A DNA stretch of 64,000 nt from Ignavibacteriales bacterium. Lineage in GTDB: Bacteria > Bacteroidota > Ignavibacteria > Ignavibacteriales > Ignavibacteriaceae. Under the pieces are notes generated by a model, which saw nothing but the letters and a program-made list of their open reading frames with translations, ran no database searches and was not told where the DNA came from. The stretch is taken from positions 12,106 to 76,105 of the forward strand of contig JADJIH010000004.1 of assembly GCA_016707115.1 (NCBI GenBank). Reading direction: 5' to 3'. A program made the position numbers and the translations under genes. Below, one piece after another: positions 26,649-37,400 of the stretch. Each line of letters starts with the position of its first letter. Positions within the stretch are counted from its first letter, which is position 1.

Positions 26649-27990
26649 CTAGGACCTCCACCTTGGAATTTAGTGCCACATTTCCAAATTCATCTAATCT
26701 GGCTGGCTTTAGACCATCACCAACTAAAATTACACTCCAAATGATTTTCCCAAATGGTGCATCTCCATAAAGAGCAAGATTATCTCCTAAGAACGGGTTA
26801 TATCTTTTGAAGTCAAACATTTTATAACCCAGGTTAATGTTCCAAAATGTTGTATTACTAACTGTCTGAGACAGACGACCATTTAAAGAAATATTCTTTT
26901 CAAAAGCCTCGGGATTAAATCTTGAATTATTTTTCTGATAACGATAGTCAATTACTTTTGAAGTTCTATCATTATATAATCCGCTAAAGTTTAATGTAAA
27001 ATCACCTAAACGATGATTAGTTTTTCCGGAGAATCTCCAGACACTAGCCGGATTATTTTCATATCCAGTATATGACTTATTAATTGACGGAAAACTTATA
27101 TCAACAGCTGTTGGATCAGCGTCCTGAAACCATCCTCTTTCGGCTGATAAAAATATAGTATGATCAGAAATTCCAGGAATGATAGGACCGCTTAATGTAC
27201 CGGCATAAAGATTATAACCATAATCATCAGTATATGATGAGGTAACAAGATCGGTAAGAATTGTATAAGTCGGCTGACCGGACTTTGTTGTAACATTTAT
27301 AATACCTGATTGTGCCTGGCCATACTTAGCTTCGTAACCGCCAACCTGAAAAGATATTTGTTCAATTGCAACGTTACTAACTGAAGCAACTGAAGATCTA
27401 TTGTATAAGTTGTTTTGAGGCACGCCATCAACGATATATAATACTTCACTGCCTCTACCACCTCTAACGTTAATACTTGCATTACCATCCTGTCCGCCGC
27501 TTCCCTCTTGTATAACAACGCCGGATTGAAGTGATGCAATATTTGTAACACCGCGTACAGGTAATCTTGATATCTGATCTGAATCGATAACTTTAACAGT
27601 GTTTGTTGATTTTTCTTCAAAAAACTTTCTATCAACAACAACAATTTCATCAAGCGTAAAATCTGTTGTAAGTTCAATATTCAAATCATAAGTAATACCT
27701 GCAACAACACGAATATTTTCTAATGTTTTTGGTGCATACCCAACATAGGTAACCTTAAGTTCATAAGTACCTGGAGTAATATTGAGTATAAAATAATTTC
27801 CATCTACGTCTGTGGCAGCTCCTGTTGAAGTACCAACTAAAATAACGTTTGCGCCTATTAGCGGCTCTCTTGTGGCTGCATCAACTATTTTTCCACTCAA
27901 TTTACCAACTCCGGTCTGTGCAAAAAGCATCGGAACCAGAGAAAAAACTAATATAAAAAAGAACAAAATTTTTGTAATCGAATTTTTCAT
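26638..27990 (-). CDS. TonB-dependent receptor, N-terminal fragment with carboxypeptidase-regulatory-like domain and plug
   Basis: The 450-residue frame has a signal peptide (ITKILFFFILVFSLVPMLFA), a CarboxypepD-reg-like beta sandwich (GKLSGKIVDAATREPLIGAN, residues ~28-110), a plug domain (IASLQSGVVIQEGSGGQDGN, INVRGGRGSEVLYIVDGVPQ) and the first barrel strands. It ends early with VEVLDDC and a stop, where deleting one base would give LDDVDENGVF and run into the middle fragment. With the three frames joined, the receptor spans 25099-27990 (about 960 residues), a normal size. A GGAGAAG site precedes the ATG. It probably imports or senses a ligand across the outer membrane. Confidence 0.9.
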   Translation of the reverse strand: MKNSITKILFFFILVFSLVPMLFAQTGVGKLSGKIVDAATREPLIGANVILVGTSTGAATDVDGNYFILNITPGTYELKVTYVGYAPKTLENIRVVAGITYDLNIELTTDFTLDEIVVVDRKFFEEKSTNTVKVIDSDQISRLPVRGVTNIASLQSGVVIQEGSGGQDGNASINVRGGRGSEVLYIVDGVPQNNLYNRSSVASVSNVAIEQISFQVGGYEAKYGQAQSGIINVTTKSGQPTYTILTDLVTSSYTDDYGYNLYAGTLSGPIIPGISDHTIFLSAERGWFQDADPTAVDISFPSINKSYTGYENNPASVWRFSGKTNHRLGDFTLNFSGLYNDRTSKVIDYRYQKNNSRFNPEAFEKNISLNGRLSQTVSNTTFWNINLGYKMFDFKRYNPFLGDNLALYGDAPFGKIIWSVILVGDGLKPARLDEFGNVALNSKVEVLDDC

Positions 27991-28050
27991 CGCTTCTCCA
28001 CTAAAATATTTTTAGAGATTTGATCGTTATATCTCATTGATTAAATCATA

Positions 28051-28102
28051 AAAAAAAGCGGATGGACTGTAATTTTAATTACAGAAAACCACCCGCTTTT
28101 TT
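28051..28102 (-). terminator. Long hairpin terminator between 985-residue T9SS gene and TonB receptor
   Basis: The outer arms AAAAAAGCGG and CCGCTTTTTT plus an inner perfect palindrome CTGTAATT-TT-AATTACAG make a long interrupted stem flanked by A and T runs. It can work in both directions. Its position just after the 28119-31076 gene suggests that it ends that transcript. Confidence 0.85.
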
Positions 28103-28118
28103 AATTAAAGAACCATAA

Positions 28119-31076
28119 TTACTTCAACAATACCATCTTTTTTGTAGATGTAAAGTTTTTAGATTCAAGTGTATAGAAGTAAACACCACTTGAAAGTGAT
28201 GATGCATCAAATGTTGCTTCATATGTGCCAGCAGTTTTTTCGCTGTTTAACAACATTGCAACTTCTTCACCTAACAAGTTAAATACTCTAAGAGTAACTA
28301 TACCAGCTTCAGGAATTCTGAATTTAATTGTTGTTGAAGGGTTGAATGGATTAGGATAATTTTGACCTAATTCATAAACCATAGGTACTGAGTTATCAAT
28401 TTCTTTAACATCGGTAGTAAAATCACCAAAGATATTGTATATCTGTATACCTGCAGGCTGATCTGATAGAATAAATAGATGATTTAATCCAAAAGCGCCT
28501 TCGTTATCAAGAGGTGTAGAACCACCATTAACAGTATCAGCACCTGGATACATAGCTGCATATTTATATTCATATGCACCAGAATTTGTACCAGCAGGAA
28601 CAACTACACTATATCTCCAATTATTTCCGCCAACATTATGCAAAACTTTTAATGTACTTGCAGCACCACCAAGTGTATCAGCTACAGTCCAATTACCAGC
28701 CCATGCACCCAAGAATGGAGCTGCGCCTTTAATTCCAACAAATTGAAGTTCATTAAGTGGAATTGGTAAACCGTTCCATTTATTAACAGCACCTGTCATA
28801 TCAACATTAAATTCCATTGCAACATCATTAACAAGAGGTCCAAACAATGGATATATATTAGGAATAATTGTAGGCAGATCTATTACAGTACCGTTAGCTA
28901 CATAATAATGCCATCTATCTGATCCGGTTTCCCAGCCAGTATTAGCAAATCTTGTTTCCGGGAAAGCTCTAAATTTCCATTTAGTTGAATCACCAACTCC
29001 ATTAGGAGCAGCAGAACCAGATGTAAATGTTAAGCTAGTAGTATAAATACCAGAATTGAATGGATCAGTATTGGCTAATTTTCTATTACCAACAACATTT
29101 TTCCCTAAGTTATCCCAATCCAAGCCCATAACAAGTATTGAGTCTTGAGCAGGATCAAAAGCACCGCCAACACCAACACCCAAAATACCACTTATATCAG
29201 CAGTAAAGTTAAGTGTATTAGTAACTTCATATATCGTTGTGTATACGCTATCATTATTAAACCAAGCTACTGGTAAGGTTGTAGAAGGAGCTGTAACTGT
29301 AAATGGTCTGTTAGGGGTTGATTCCCAATTATCGCCTGCAGGTGGATTAACAATTACATATTTAAATATATAAGAATTACCAGCAAGAGATGCAGGAGCG
29401 TTAAATGTACCTGTATAAATAGTATCGCCATCAGTGTCTGACAATTGGAATAGATTACCGCCCCAATTTGCCGTATCACCAAATGCAATTTGGAAATCTC
29501 CACGAACAACCATGTTAGCACCAGCAGGGAAATTACCTTCATATGCTTGAACGCCCATATCAACCTGGAATGTTACAGGAATATCGCCACCTGCTGATCT
29601 AACAGCATATGGAGCTACATAAATACCGCAAGGTCCGGATTGATTAATAATTGGAGTTGTGTTTCCAACTTCATACCAGAACATCGAGAATATATAATCT
29701 GTGCCAGCATTAGTAGCCATATAAGGAGCCAGGTGACTTCCATCTTCATTCATTGTATTAGTTTCAGTCAAGTTTGTTGAGCCTGACCAATTTGCATCAC
29801 CTAAAGCTCTTGTGTGAACATAAAGATCGCATAAAGAATCTTGTGTTGCAGGTGAACCAATAGTGTACTGAACTGCAAAGAAATCACGTGCTTGATTTGA
29901 AGCAATCATAATTGAAGGACCTGTTTGACCAAGACCTGGAGTATTAGCTTCATAACCATATTTTGATTTATCATGAGCTGCAGTTATAACTTTACCAGCC
30001 CAAACGTTTGGAGCTGTTTCATAAATTTCAACAATTGCATTTGCTAAGGTTGTAGAATCGGTTAAACCAGTAACTAAATGCACATTACCATTTGCATCAA
30101 CTTGAATATCGCCCGAGTAGCTAACATAAGTATCAGCCAATTTCCAATCCCATAATTCAGTAAAATTAGTTAATCCTGGAATTGTTCTCCAATCAGGCAC
30201 GAACCAATCACTCCAGGTAGCGCCATTGTCGGTTGATTTTGAATATCCAATTTCCCAACCGCCAACGCCAATTTCTTCTGTAAAAGAGCCAATTGCTCCA
30301 GCATAAACAACGCCATTATGAGCAACACCACCTAATAAAATGTTTCCATTTGTCCATCTGGTAGTTCCCCAAGTCGGAGGATCAATAACTTCAACTGTAG
30401 AAAAATCCTGTGTTCTCCATAATTTTAAAGCGTTGTCTGTTTGATTATCAGAATACCAATAAATCCAGACATTATCAGTAAAAGTTGGAACATTAGAACC
30501 TAACTGAAGAGTTGGAAAATCTTCAATATTTGCAAAAGCTGATTCCAACAACCCCTCACTAACACCGTATCCTAATCCACGAAAAGCAGCCGGACTTCCA
30601 AATAATTCTGGCCATGAAAAAGCGCCTAATAAATCTGCTATATTTCCAGAGCTTGTATAATTTGCTATGGTCATACTTGGGTAACGACCAGCATTTTGAG
30701 TAAGAGTACCGTTTTGTACGGAAGTATTACTTCTTTGCCAACTGGTTCCCCAATTGGTTGAATAATTCCACCACATTTCGCCACTAACACCATAGCTGGA
30801 ATAACCACGATGAACTACAGCTAGTACATTTGAATATGGATCAAATGCTAGTGGATTTAATGTGTTACTTGCAGGTCCAAAAGCATTAGCCATTGTATCT
30901 ACAATTACATAATTGGCCGCAGTCTGCGGTGAATTATTTCCTAAAGGAAAATAAATTTGTGAAGCATCAGTCCCAACATCTGTTCTTAGAGGGGCTTTTT
31001 GCTTAACAACTTCCTGAGCAAAGGCTACACTAATAAAAGCCAAAGCCAAGAACAAAACGGAAATTTTTTTGATCAT
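28119..31076 (-). CDS. T9SS-exported protein with sialidase-like repeats and starch-binding-like modules
   Basis: The 985-residue protein has a signal peptide (ISVLFLALAFISVAFAQ). Residues ~60-480 look like BNR/sialidase-type propeller sequence (GWEIGYSKSTDNGATWSDWF, WWNYSTNWGTSWQ). It then has about three beta-sandwich modules (VTFQVDMGVQAYEGNFPAGA, FKYVIVNPPAGDNWESTPNR, MEFNVDMTGAVNKWNG) like carbohydrate-binding CBM20/CBM48 folds. It ends with a canonical sorting domain (LGQNYPNPFNPSTTIKFRIP ... TKKMVLLK). It is likely a surface-attached or released glycan-binding protein. A strong AAGGAG-like site precedes the ATG, and a long AT-rich leader (31077-31356) may hold its promoter. Confidence 0.8.
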   Translation of the reverse strand: MIKKISVLFLALAFISVAFAQEVVKQKAPLRTDVGTDASQIYFPLGNNSPQTAANYVIVDTMANAFGPASNTLNPLAFDPYSNVLAVVHRGYSSYGVSGEMWWNYSTNWGTSWQRSNTSVQNGTLTQNAGRYPSMTIANYTSSGNIADLLGAFSWPELFGSPAAFRGLGYGVSEGLLESAFANIEDFPTLQLGSNVPTFTDNVWIYWYSDNQTDNALKLWRTQDFSTVEVIDPPTWGTTRWTNGNILLGGVAHNGVVYAGAIGSFTEEIGVGGWEIGYSKSTDNGATWSDWFVPDWRTIPGLTNFTELWDWKLADTYVSYSGDIQVDANGNVHLVTGLTDSTTLANAIVEIYETAPNVWAGKVITAAHDKSKYGYEANTPGLGQTGPSIMIASNQARDFFAVQYTIGSPATQDSLCDLYVHTRALGDANWSGSTNLTETNTMNEDGSHLAPYMATNAGTDYIFSMFWYEVGNTTPIINQSGPCGIYVAPYAVRSAGGDIPVTFQVDMGVQAYEGNFPAGANMVVRGDFQIAFGDTANWGGNLFQLSDTDGDTIYTGTFNAPASLAGNSYIFKYVIVNPPAGDNWESTPNRPFTVTAPSTTLPVAWFNNDSVYTTIYEVTNTLNFTADISGILGVGVGGAFDPAQDSILVMGLDWDNLGKNVVGNRKLANTDPFNSGIYTTSLTFTSGSAAPNGVGDSTKWKFRAFPETRFANTGWETGSDRWHYYVANGTVIDLPTIIPNIYPLFGPLVNDVAMEFNVDMTGAVNKWNGLPIPLNELQFVGIKGAAPFLGAWAGNWTVADTLGGAASTLKVLHNVGGNNWRYSVVVPAGTNSGAYEYKYAAMYPGADTVNGGSTPLDNEGAFGLNHLFILSDQPAGIQIYNIFGDFTTDVKEIDNSVPMVYELGQNYPNPFNPSTTIKFRIPEAGIVTLRVFNLLGEEVAMLLNSEKTAGTYEATFDASSLSSGVYFYTLESKNFTSTKKMVLLK

Positions 31077-31356
31077 AACGATCTCCTTTTGTGTTAAGTG
31101 TTTTTTGGTTAGTTAATTTAATTGAATGTAAAAAAAGTCATAGTTTTTTATTTATCTCAAAATTCTTTGTCAAATTACTATTGTTTGCGATTTTAGTCAA
31201 GAAATTAAAGTTTATTTATTTGCTGTTATGAAATAATATTTTTTGCTAATAATGTCAAGAGATTCTATTTTCCGATTATCCTCATCAGAGACCATAAACG
31301 TAGTTTTTAATTTCTGATTGCTAAATAAATCAAAATAATATTATCAAAATATAAAA

Positions 31357-31677
31357 TTACATTGCTGCTTCAAGTTTTTGTTTTAACTGAACTTTTGGAA
31401 CAGCACCAATAATAGTATCAACTACTTTTCCACCCTTAAAAATCAATACTGTAGGAATACTTCTTACTCCGTATTTAATAGCACTTTCTTGATTGTTATC
31501 AACATCAAGTTTTCCAATTTTTGCTTTACCTTCAAATTCGCCTGCAAGTTCTTCAACAAATGGAGCAATCATTTTACATGGTCCGCACCATACTGCCCAA
31601 AAATCTACAAGCACCGCTTTGTCTGACTGCAACACTTCAGTACTAAAGTTTTGATCTGTGAATTCCATTGGTTTCAT
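31357..31677 (-). CDS. trxA: Thioredoxin
   Basis: This is a general cytoplasmic dithiol reductant. The 106-residue protein has the active site AVWCGPCKMIAPF near residues 28-40, the cis-Pro in VRSIPTVLIFKGG and normal thioredoxin length. No signal peptide is present. It lies 41 bases after the SDR gene on the same strand. Confidence 0.97.
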   Translation of the reverse strand: MKPMEFTDQNFSTEVLQSDKAVLVDFWAVWCGPCKMIAPFVEELAGEFEGKAKIGKLDVDNNQESAIKYGVRSIPTVLIFKGGKVVDTIIGAVPKVQLKQKLEAAM

Positions 31678-31718
31678 TTTAAATCCTTAAAAATTATTTG
31701 TAACTATAATAAAAGTGA

Positions 31719-32546
31719 TTAAGATTTTTTTCCTTGTCCAACATAGTTAACTATATCTTCTCCGCCATCTGCATGAATCAAACCGCCGGAAATCCATTCG
31801 CCACCTTCTTTACAAAGCAGTGAAATTACTTTTGCTACATCTTCCGGAGTTGTTAACCTTCCGTGTGGATTTTTTCTTTGCGCGATTTCAATCATATCCA
31901 AATTACCAGGAATCTTGCGGAGAGCAGGAGTGTCTGTTACACCAGCCATTATTGAATTGACTGATGCTCCAAATTTACTTCCAAGTTCAACTGATAATTG
32001 TCTTACGTGAGATTCTAATGCAGATTTTGCAGCTGATACTGCCCCGTAATATGGAATAGCTGAATGACTGCCAGAGCTTGTCATGGCAAATATTCTAGCG
32101 CTTTGAGAAAGCATATTATTAGCAACAACATCCTGAACCCAATAGACAAGTGAGTGTGCCATTACATCTAATGTCATTTCCATTTGAGCTTTGGTAATTG
32201 CCTGTTCAGTTTCACTAGGAACAAATGGTTTGAGTGTACCAAATGCAAGTGAGTGCATAATAACTTTAACTAATGGTTTTCCGTTTAGTAAAGATTTAAT
32301 CTCAGAAATAATTTCATTTCTTTTAAATTCATCGGCAGCATTGGCATTATAGAATATCGCTTCAACGCCTGATGCTTTTATTTCTTTCATTATTCTTTCA
32401 ACATTAGGCATAGTAGCCTGTCGATCTAAGTGAACGCCAAGAATATTAAATCCGTCCTTTGCTAATCTTAATGCCGTAGCTTCTCCAAATCCGGATGAGG
32501 CACCTAAAATCAAAGCCCAGAATTCTTGTTTATCGTTACGTCTCAT
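31719..32546 (-). CDS. SDR oxidoreductase, enoyl-ACP reductase-like (FabI/FabL type)
   Basis: The 275-residue protein is a short-chain dehydrogenase with an N-terminal GASSGFGEA nucleotide loop, MHSLAFGTLKPF (position of the AHS...A/F motif of enoyl reductases), and YYGAVSAAKSAL, in which Tyr and Lys are separated by six residues. The Y-x6-K spacing is the mark of enoyl-ACP reductases and differs from the Y-x3-K of ordinary SDRs. VTDTPALRKIPG and GLIHADGGEDI complete the fold. It probably reduces the double bond in fatty-acid elongation, but the GASSGFG loop is closer to FabL or carbonyl reductases than to FabI, so the exact substrate is open. Confidence 0.75.
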   Translation of the reverse strand: MRRNDKQEFWALILGASSGFGEATALRLAKDGFNILGVHLDRQATMPNVERIMKEIKASGVEAIFYNANAADEFKRNEIISEIKSLLNGKPLVKVIMHSLAFGTLKPFVPSETEQAITKAQMEMTLDVMAHSLVYWVQDVVANNMLSQSARIFAMTSSGSHSAIPYYGAVSAAKSALESHVRQLSVELGSKFGASVNSIMAGVTDTPALRKIPGNLDMIEIAQRKNPHGRLTTPEDVAKVISLLCKEGGEWISGGLIHADGGEDIVNYVGQGKKS

Positions 32547-32853
32547 TTAAATGTTTTCCTATAGTTTTATGTTTATAACGGGAACAATAATACAAAATCG
32601 CACTAAGTGAAACAACAATAATTAATTTAGATTTAAATGAAACAAAAGTTATGAATTCTTCTTTTAACCTTGTTTAATGAATGGTGATAATACGATAAAT
32701 GAAATTTTTAAAAAAATTCAATTAAGATCATTGAAAAAGTTCAAATTATATTATTTCAATTTCTGATGATTTACCTTTGATAATTTGCTCTTCGTAAACT
32801 TTAAAATAAGTTATATATATTTCTAAGCATCTTTTAGAAAGCTCATTAACTAT
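32547..32853. other. AT-rich divergent spacer without recognised gene
   Basis: These 307 bases separate the SDR gene (minus) from the TMTC-like gene (plus) and should hold promoters for both. No hairpin, tRNA or convincing -35/-10 pair stands out. Confidence 0.5.
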
Positions 32854-34452
32854 ATGAAGAATAACAAAAAAAATAAAAACTCACATTCAGACAAACTAAA
32901 AAAAATTACTGTTGAACCTTTTTATCTAAGGCATTGGAAAGTTCTATTTTTAATAGTGATCTTAATCGTTTACGGACAAACAATATCTTTTGATTTTGTG
33001 CATTTAGATGATACAAAAATCATTGTTGATAACCACGATAAAATTTCTAAATTGTCTAACATTCCGGATGCATTCGTTACTCAATACGGATTTGATCAGG
33101 GGTCCCCTTATTATAGGCCGATTATTCTCATCAGCTTTATAATTGATTCACAATTTTCTGGTATAAGTCCGGTGTTTTATCATATCTCAAATATTATTTT
33201 TCACTATCTCACTGTTTACTTTTTGTTTTTATTGTTTGTAGAGTTAAAAATATCTAAGCAAATAGCTTTTATATTATCACTAATTTTTGCAGTTCACCCA
33301 GTTTTAACTAATGCAGTGGTTTGGATTGCCGGACGAAATGACTTATTAGCATGTTTATTCAGTGTTTTATCATTTTTATATTTTATTAAATATACGGCTA
33401 ATAGAACAACAAAAAATTTCATACTTCATATCATCTTTTTCCTGATAGCAATTTTATCAAAAGAGGTGTCGTTAATTCTTCCACTATTATTTCTTATTTA
33501 TATATTCTTTTATTATCGAGTTGGATTTAAATTGAGTTATTTATATAAATTTCTCTTAGCATGGGTAGGATCAATTATTTTATTTCAGATAATCAAATCA
33601 AATGTAGTTAGTGAATTAGGCAATCTTACTTATGGAATTCCTGCTATTATTAATAATATTCAAGTTATTCCAGAAATTATATTTAAGATTTTTATTCCAA
33701 TAAATATATCAGTATTACCAACATTTACTTTAACTAAATCCATAATTGGGGCCTTAATTTTCATTACCATCTTATTATTACCACTAGTACGCAAATCCTT
33801 TGATAAGAAAAATTACTACTTCGGTGTAATTTGGTTTTTAATCTTTGTTCTTCCGGGTTTAGCAATTTATTACGATGATCAATCCTCCAAATTTGATTAT
33901 CTGGATTCAAGAATTTATTTACCAATTATTGGTGTCTTAATTTTTTCTGGTGAGATATTAATGAACTTAAAGATTGATATTGAAAAGAAAAAACACCTCT
34001 ACATTTTTAGTGCAGTACTTATAATAATTTCTGTATTAACGTTTATACAGAGTAATAAATATGAAAATGCAATTGTTTTTGCGGAAAGTGCAGTACTTAG
34101 TAATCCACAGAAACCTTTTTTCTATCATAAGCTTGCTGATTACTACTTTGAAGTAAGAGATTATCCTAAAGCTATTTTTTACATAAAGAATGCCATTCAA
34201 TTAGACCCAAAAAATTCTTTGTATTATAAAAACTTAATCCTCGCATATTCAAACATTAAAGAATACGACAACGCTGTAAATGCGATATATGAAGCATTAA
34301 AACTCACTCCCAACAATCCCGAACTCATAAGAGGATTAATGATTATTTATTATAAAAAGGGAGATAAAAGAAACGCATTGCGAATTGCTAATGAATATAA
34401 ATCACAAGGGGGAATCGTTGATAGAGAATTTTATGAAATGCTTAACAAGTAA
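32854..34452 (+). CDS. TMTC-like membrane glycosyltransferase with C-terminal TPR repeats
   Basis: The 532-residue protein resembles TMTC-type GT-C enzymes, which in eukaryotes transfer mannose from a polyprenyl-phosphate donor to proteins. After a first membrane helix comes FVHLDDTKIIVDNHDKI, whose DD pair lies at the catalytic loop position, then YYRPIILISFIIDSQFSG and FAVHPVLTNAVVWIAGRNDL, both strongly TMTC-like. About ten membrane helices follow. The last ~110 residues are three TPR units (FYHKLADYYFEVRDYPKAIF and similar). Bacterial members have no proven function; protein O-mannosylation outside the membrane is an inference. The gene is alone on the plus strand among minus-strand genes. 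Confidence 0.75.
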   Translation: MKNNKKNKNSHSDKLKKITVEPFYLRHWKVLFLIVILIVYGQTISFDFVHLDDTKIIVDNHDKISKLSNIPDAFVTQYGFDQGSPYYRPIILISFIIDSQFSGISPVFYHISNIIFHYLTVYFLFLLFVELKISKQIAFILSLIFAVHPVLTNAVVWIAGRNDLLACLFSVLSFLYFIKYTANRTTKNFILHIIFFLIAILSKEVSLILPLLFLIYIFFYYRVGFKLSYLYKFLLAWVGSIILFQIIKSNVVSELGNLTYGIPAIINNIQVIPEIIFKIFIPINISVLPTFTLTKSIIGALIFITILLLPLVRKSFDKKNYYFGVIWFLIFVLPGLAIYYDDQSSKFDYLDSRIYLPIIGVLIFSGEILMNLKIDIEKKKHLYIFSAVLIIISVLTFIQSNKYENAIVFAESAVLSNPQKPFFYHKLADYYFEVRDYPKAIFYIKNAIQLDPKNSLYYKNLILAYSNIKEYDNAVNAIYEALKLTPNNPELIRGLMIIYYKKGDKRNALRIANEYKSQGGIVDREFYEMLNK

Positions 34453-34472
34453 TTTTTATAAATTATTATGTG

Positions 34473-37400
34473 TTATTTTGATTTTAATATCACACATTCT
34501 TCCCCAAATATTTCTGAAAGTGATTTTAACAGCTCATTTGTTATTTTTATACGGATTTCCTGAAGTGAAAATAATTTTCCCTTATCATTTCCATTTTCAG
34601 TTAAATTTATAAAAACAGGAATATTTCCTTCATGGTTCAATAAAATACTTTTTAGTTCTATAAGCTTTGCTGATGAAATTTTTTCTTTACTTATTTGAAG
34701 TTTTAAACTTTCTGTTAGTTCATTTGCAATTTTTTTCATTGGAATAACTTTATTCACTTGCATTTTTACAGCATCTCCGCTGCTTTCAAGAGTACCAATG
34801 GCAAACACCGGTTCCTCATCTTCTACAAATTTTCCAAATTCATCATATGCTTTTGAGAACATCAGGCATTCGCAGCTTCCGGTTAGATCATCAAGTTTAA
34901 AGAAAGCCATTGTTCGGCCTGATTTATCAAACTTAGTTTTAAGTTCCGTTACAACACCGCAAACTCTCACATCACTTTTTTCAATTACATCCTCTGTTTC
35001 TCCAAGGTGAATTGTAGCAAAAGAATTAAACTCTAATTCATATCTTCGCAAAGGATGATCTGTTAAATAAAATCCAATTACTTTTCTTTCCTGTGCAAGA
35101 AATTCCTTTTCTGTCCAAGGTTTTACATTCGGTAAGTCTGGTTCTTTAAGCTGAACTTCTTCAGCTTCACCAAATAGTGAATCGCTTGAAAGCATTTTTG
35201 AGTTTTGGATTTTGTGTGCATAGTCTAATGCAGATTCAATAACTTCAAAAAGCTGTGCACGATTTTTATTCATTGAATAAAATGCACCGGCAAGAACCAA
35301 TCCTTCTAATGCACGTTTTGATACGATTCTGTTATCAGTGTTTGCACAAAAATCATAGATAGTCTTAAAGTCTCTGCCAAGATTATTTCTTGCATTTATA
35401 ATTTCTTTAACTGCGGGAACACCAACATTTTTAATTGCAGACATTCCAAATTTTATTTTCCCATTCTCTGCTTCAAAATGTAAAGATGGATTGTTTACAT
35501 CAGGAGGTAGAACTTCTATTTTCAGTTTACGGCAATCATCGAGAAACTTTGTTACTTTATCTGTGTTTTCAAATTCGTTTTTTAAGTTGGCAGCTAAAAA
35601 CTCTGCAGGATAATGTGCTTTTAGATAAGCTGTTTGATATGCAATAAAACTATAAGCAACAGCATGACTTTTATTAAATCCGTAGTTCGCAAATTTGAAA
35701 ATGGTTTCAAAAATTTCATTTGCATTTTTTTTATCAACACCGTTTTTAATTGCACCATCAACAAAAACTATTTTTTGATCTTCCATTACTTTCAGATCTT
35801 TTTTACCCATTGCTCTTCTGAGAAGATCAGCATCAGCCAGACTCATTCCGCCAACTTTATTAGCTAGTTGAATAACCTGTTCCTGGTAAACTATAATTCC
35901 GTATGTTTCTTTTAAAATTGGCTCAAGAATCTTGTGTGAATATTTAACTTCTTTTCTACCAAACTTTCGATCAATAAAATCATCAATAAATTCCATTGGT
36001 CCTGGACGGTACAATGCGTTCATCGCAGCAAGATCATTTAAACTTGTTGGATGAAGCTGCTTTAAATACTCACGCATCGGGCCAGACTCAAACTGGAACA
36101 CGCCGGTTGTTTGTCCTTTTGCAAACAACGAAAAAGTTTTTTCGTCATCAAGAGGTACATCATCAATATCAATTACTACATTATGATTTTTCTTAATCAT
36201 ATCAATCGCATCACGAATAATCGTTAAGGTGCGCAATCCAAGAAAATCCATCTTTAACAATCCGGCATTTTCTATATCCTTCATCGTGTACTGAGTAACG
36301 ATATCCTGCTGGGATACAGCGTTTGCAAGCGGTACATATTTACTAACCTCATCTGGAGCAATAACAACTCCCGCAGCATGCTTAGAAGCATTACGATTCA
36401 TTCCTTCAAGCACTCTTGCATACTTAATAAGATTTTGGATATCAGTTTCGTTTGATTCTTTTACCCATTTCAAATCAGGTACTTCTGCCAAAGCCTGATC
36501 AATAGAATACACTTTGCCAAACTTGGATGGAATAAATTTTGTAATCTTGTTAACTGTTGGGATTGGAATTTTTAAAACTCGAGCAACATCACGCAAAACA
36601 GCTTTTGAAGTTAATTTGTTAAAAGTAATAATCTGGCTAACGCATTCAGCACCATATTTTTCTCGCACATAATCAATCACATCACCACGCTGATCATCTG
36701 CAAAATCAACATCAATATCGGGCATTGATCTTCTTGCAGGATTTAAAAATCTTTCAAACAATAAATCATATTTTAAAGGATCTACATTTGTAATTCCTAA
36801 AGCATACGCCACAATACTTCCCGCGGCGCTTCCTCTTCCAGGGCCAACAGGAATATTTCGATCTTTAGCAGCGTTAATAAAATCTGCAACAACTAAAAAG
36901 TAACCGGGAAAACCCATTTCATTTATTGTTTTGATTTCAAAATTAAATCGGTCTTCAATTTCCGGAGTGATAACTTTAAACTTTTTTTCCAATCCTTGTC
37001 TGGCAAGTAATTCCATATACTCATCAAGATTTTTTGCTTTGGATTCTTTTGGAATTGGAAAGTTTGGAAAGTGATGTCCTTCAAAATCAAGTTTAAGATC
37101 TATCTTTTCTTCAATCTCAAGTGTATGTTCAATTGCACCTTTATACTTCTTAAAAATCTTTGTCATCTCATCAGAAGATTTGAAATAAACCTGATCCGTT
37201 CCATATCTTAATTGTGTATAATCAGCACCGTTTTTATCTGATAAGAGCAAAAGAATATTATGAGCAATAGCATGTTCGTGTTCGATGTAATGGCAATCAT
37301 TTGTTGCAACTAGTTTTATTCCCAATTCTTTTGAAAGCTTTGGCATCCCTTCAAGAATCGGTTTATCAACATCCATTCCGTGATCTTGAATTTCTAAATA

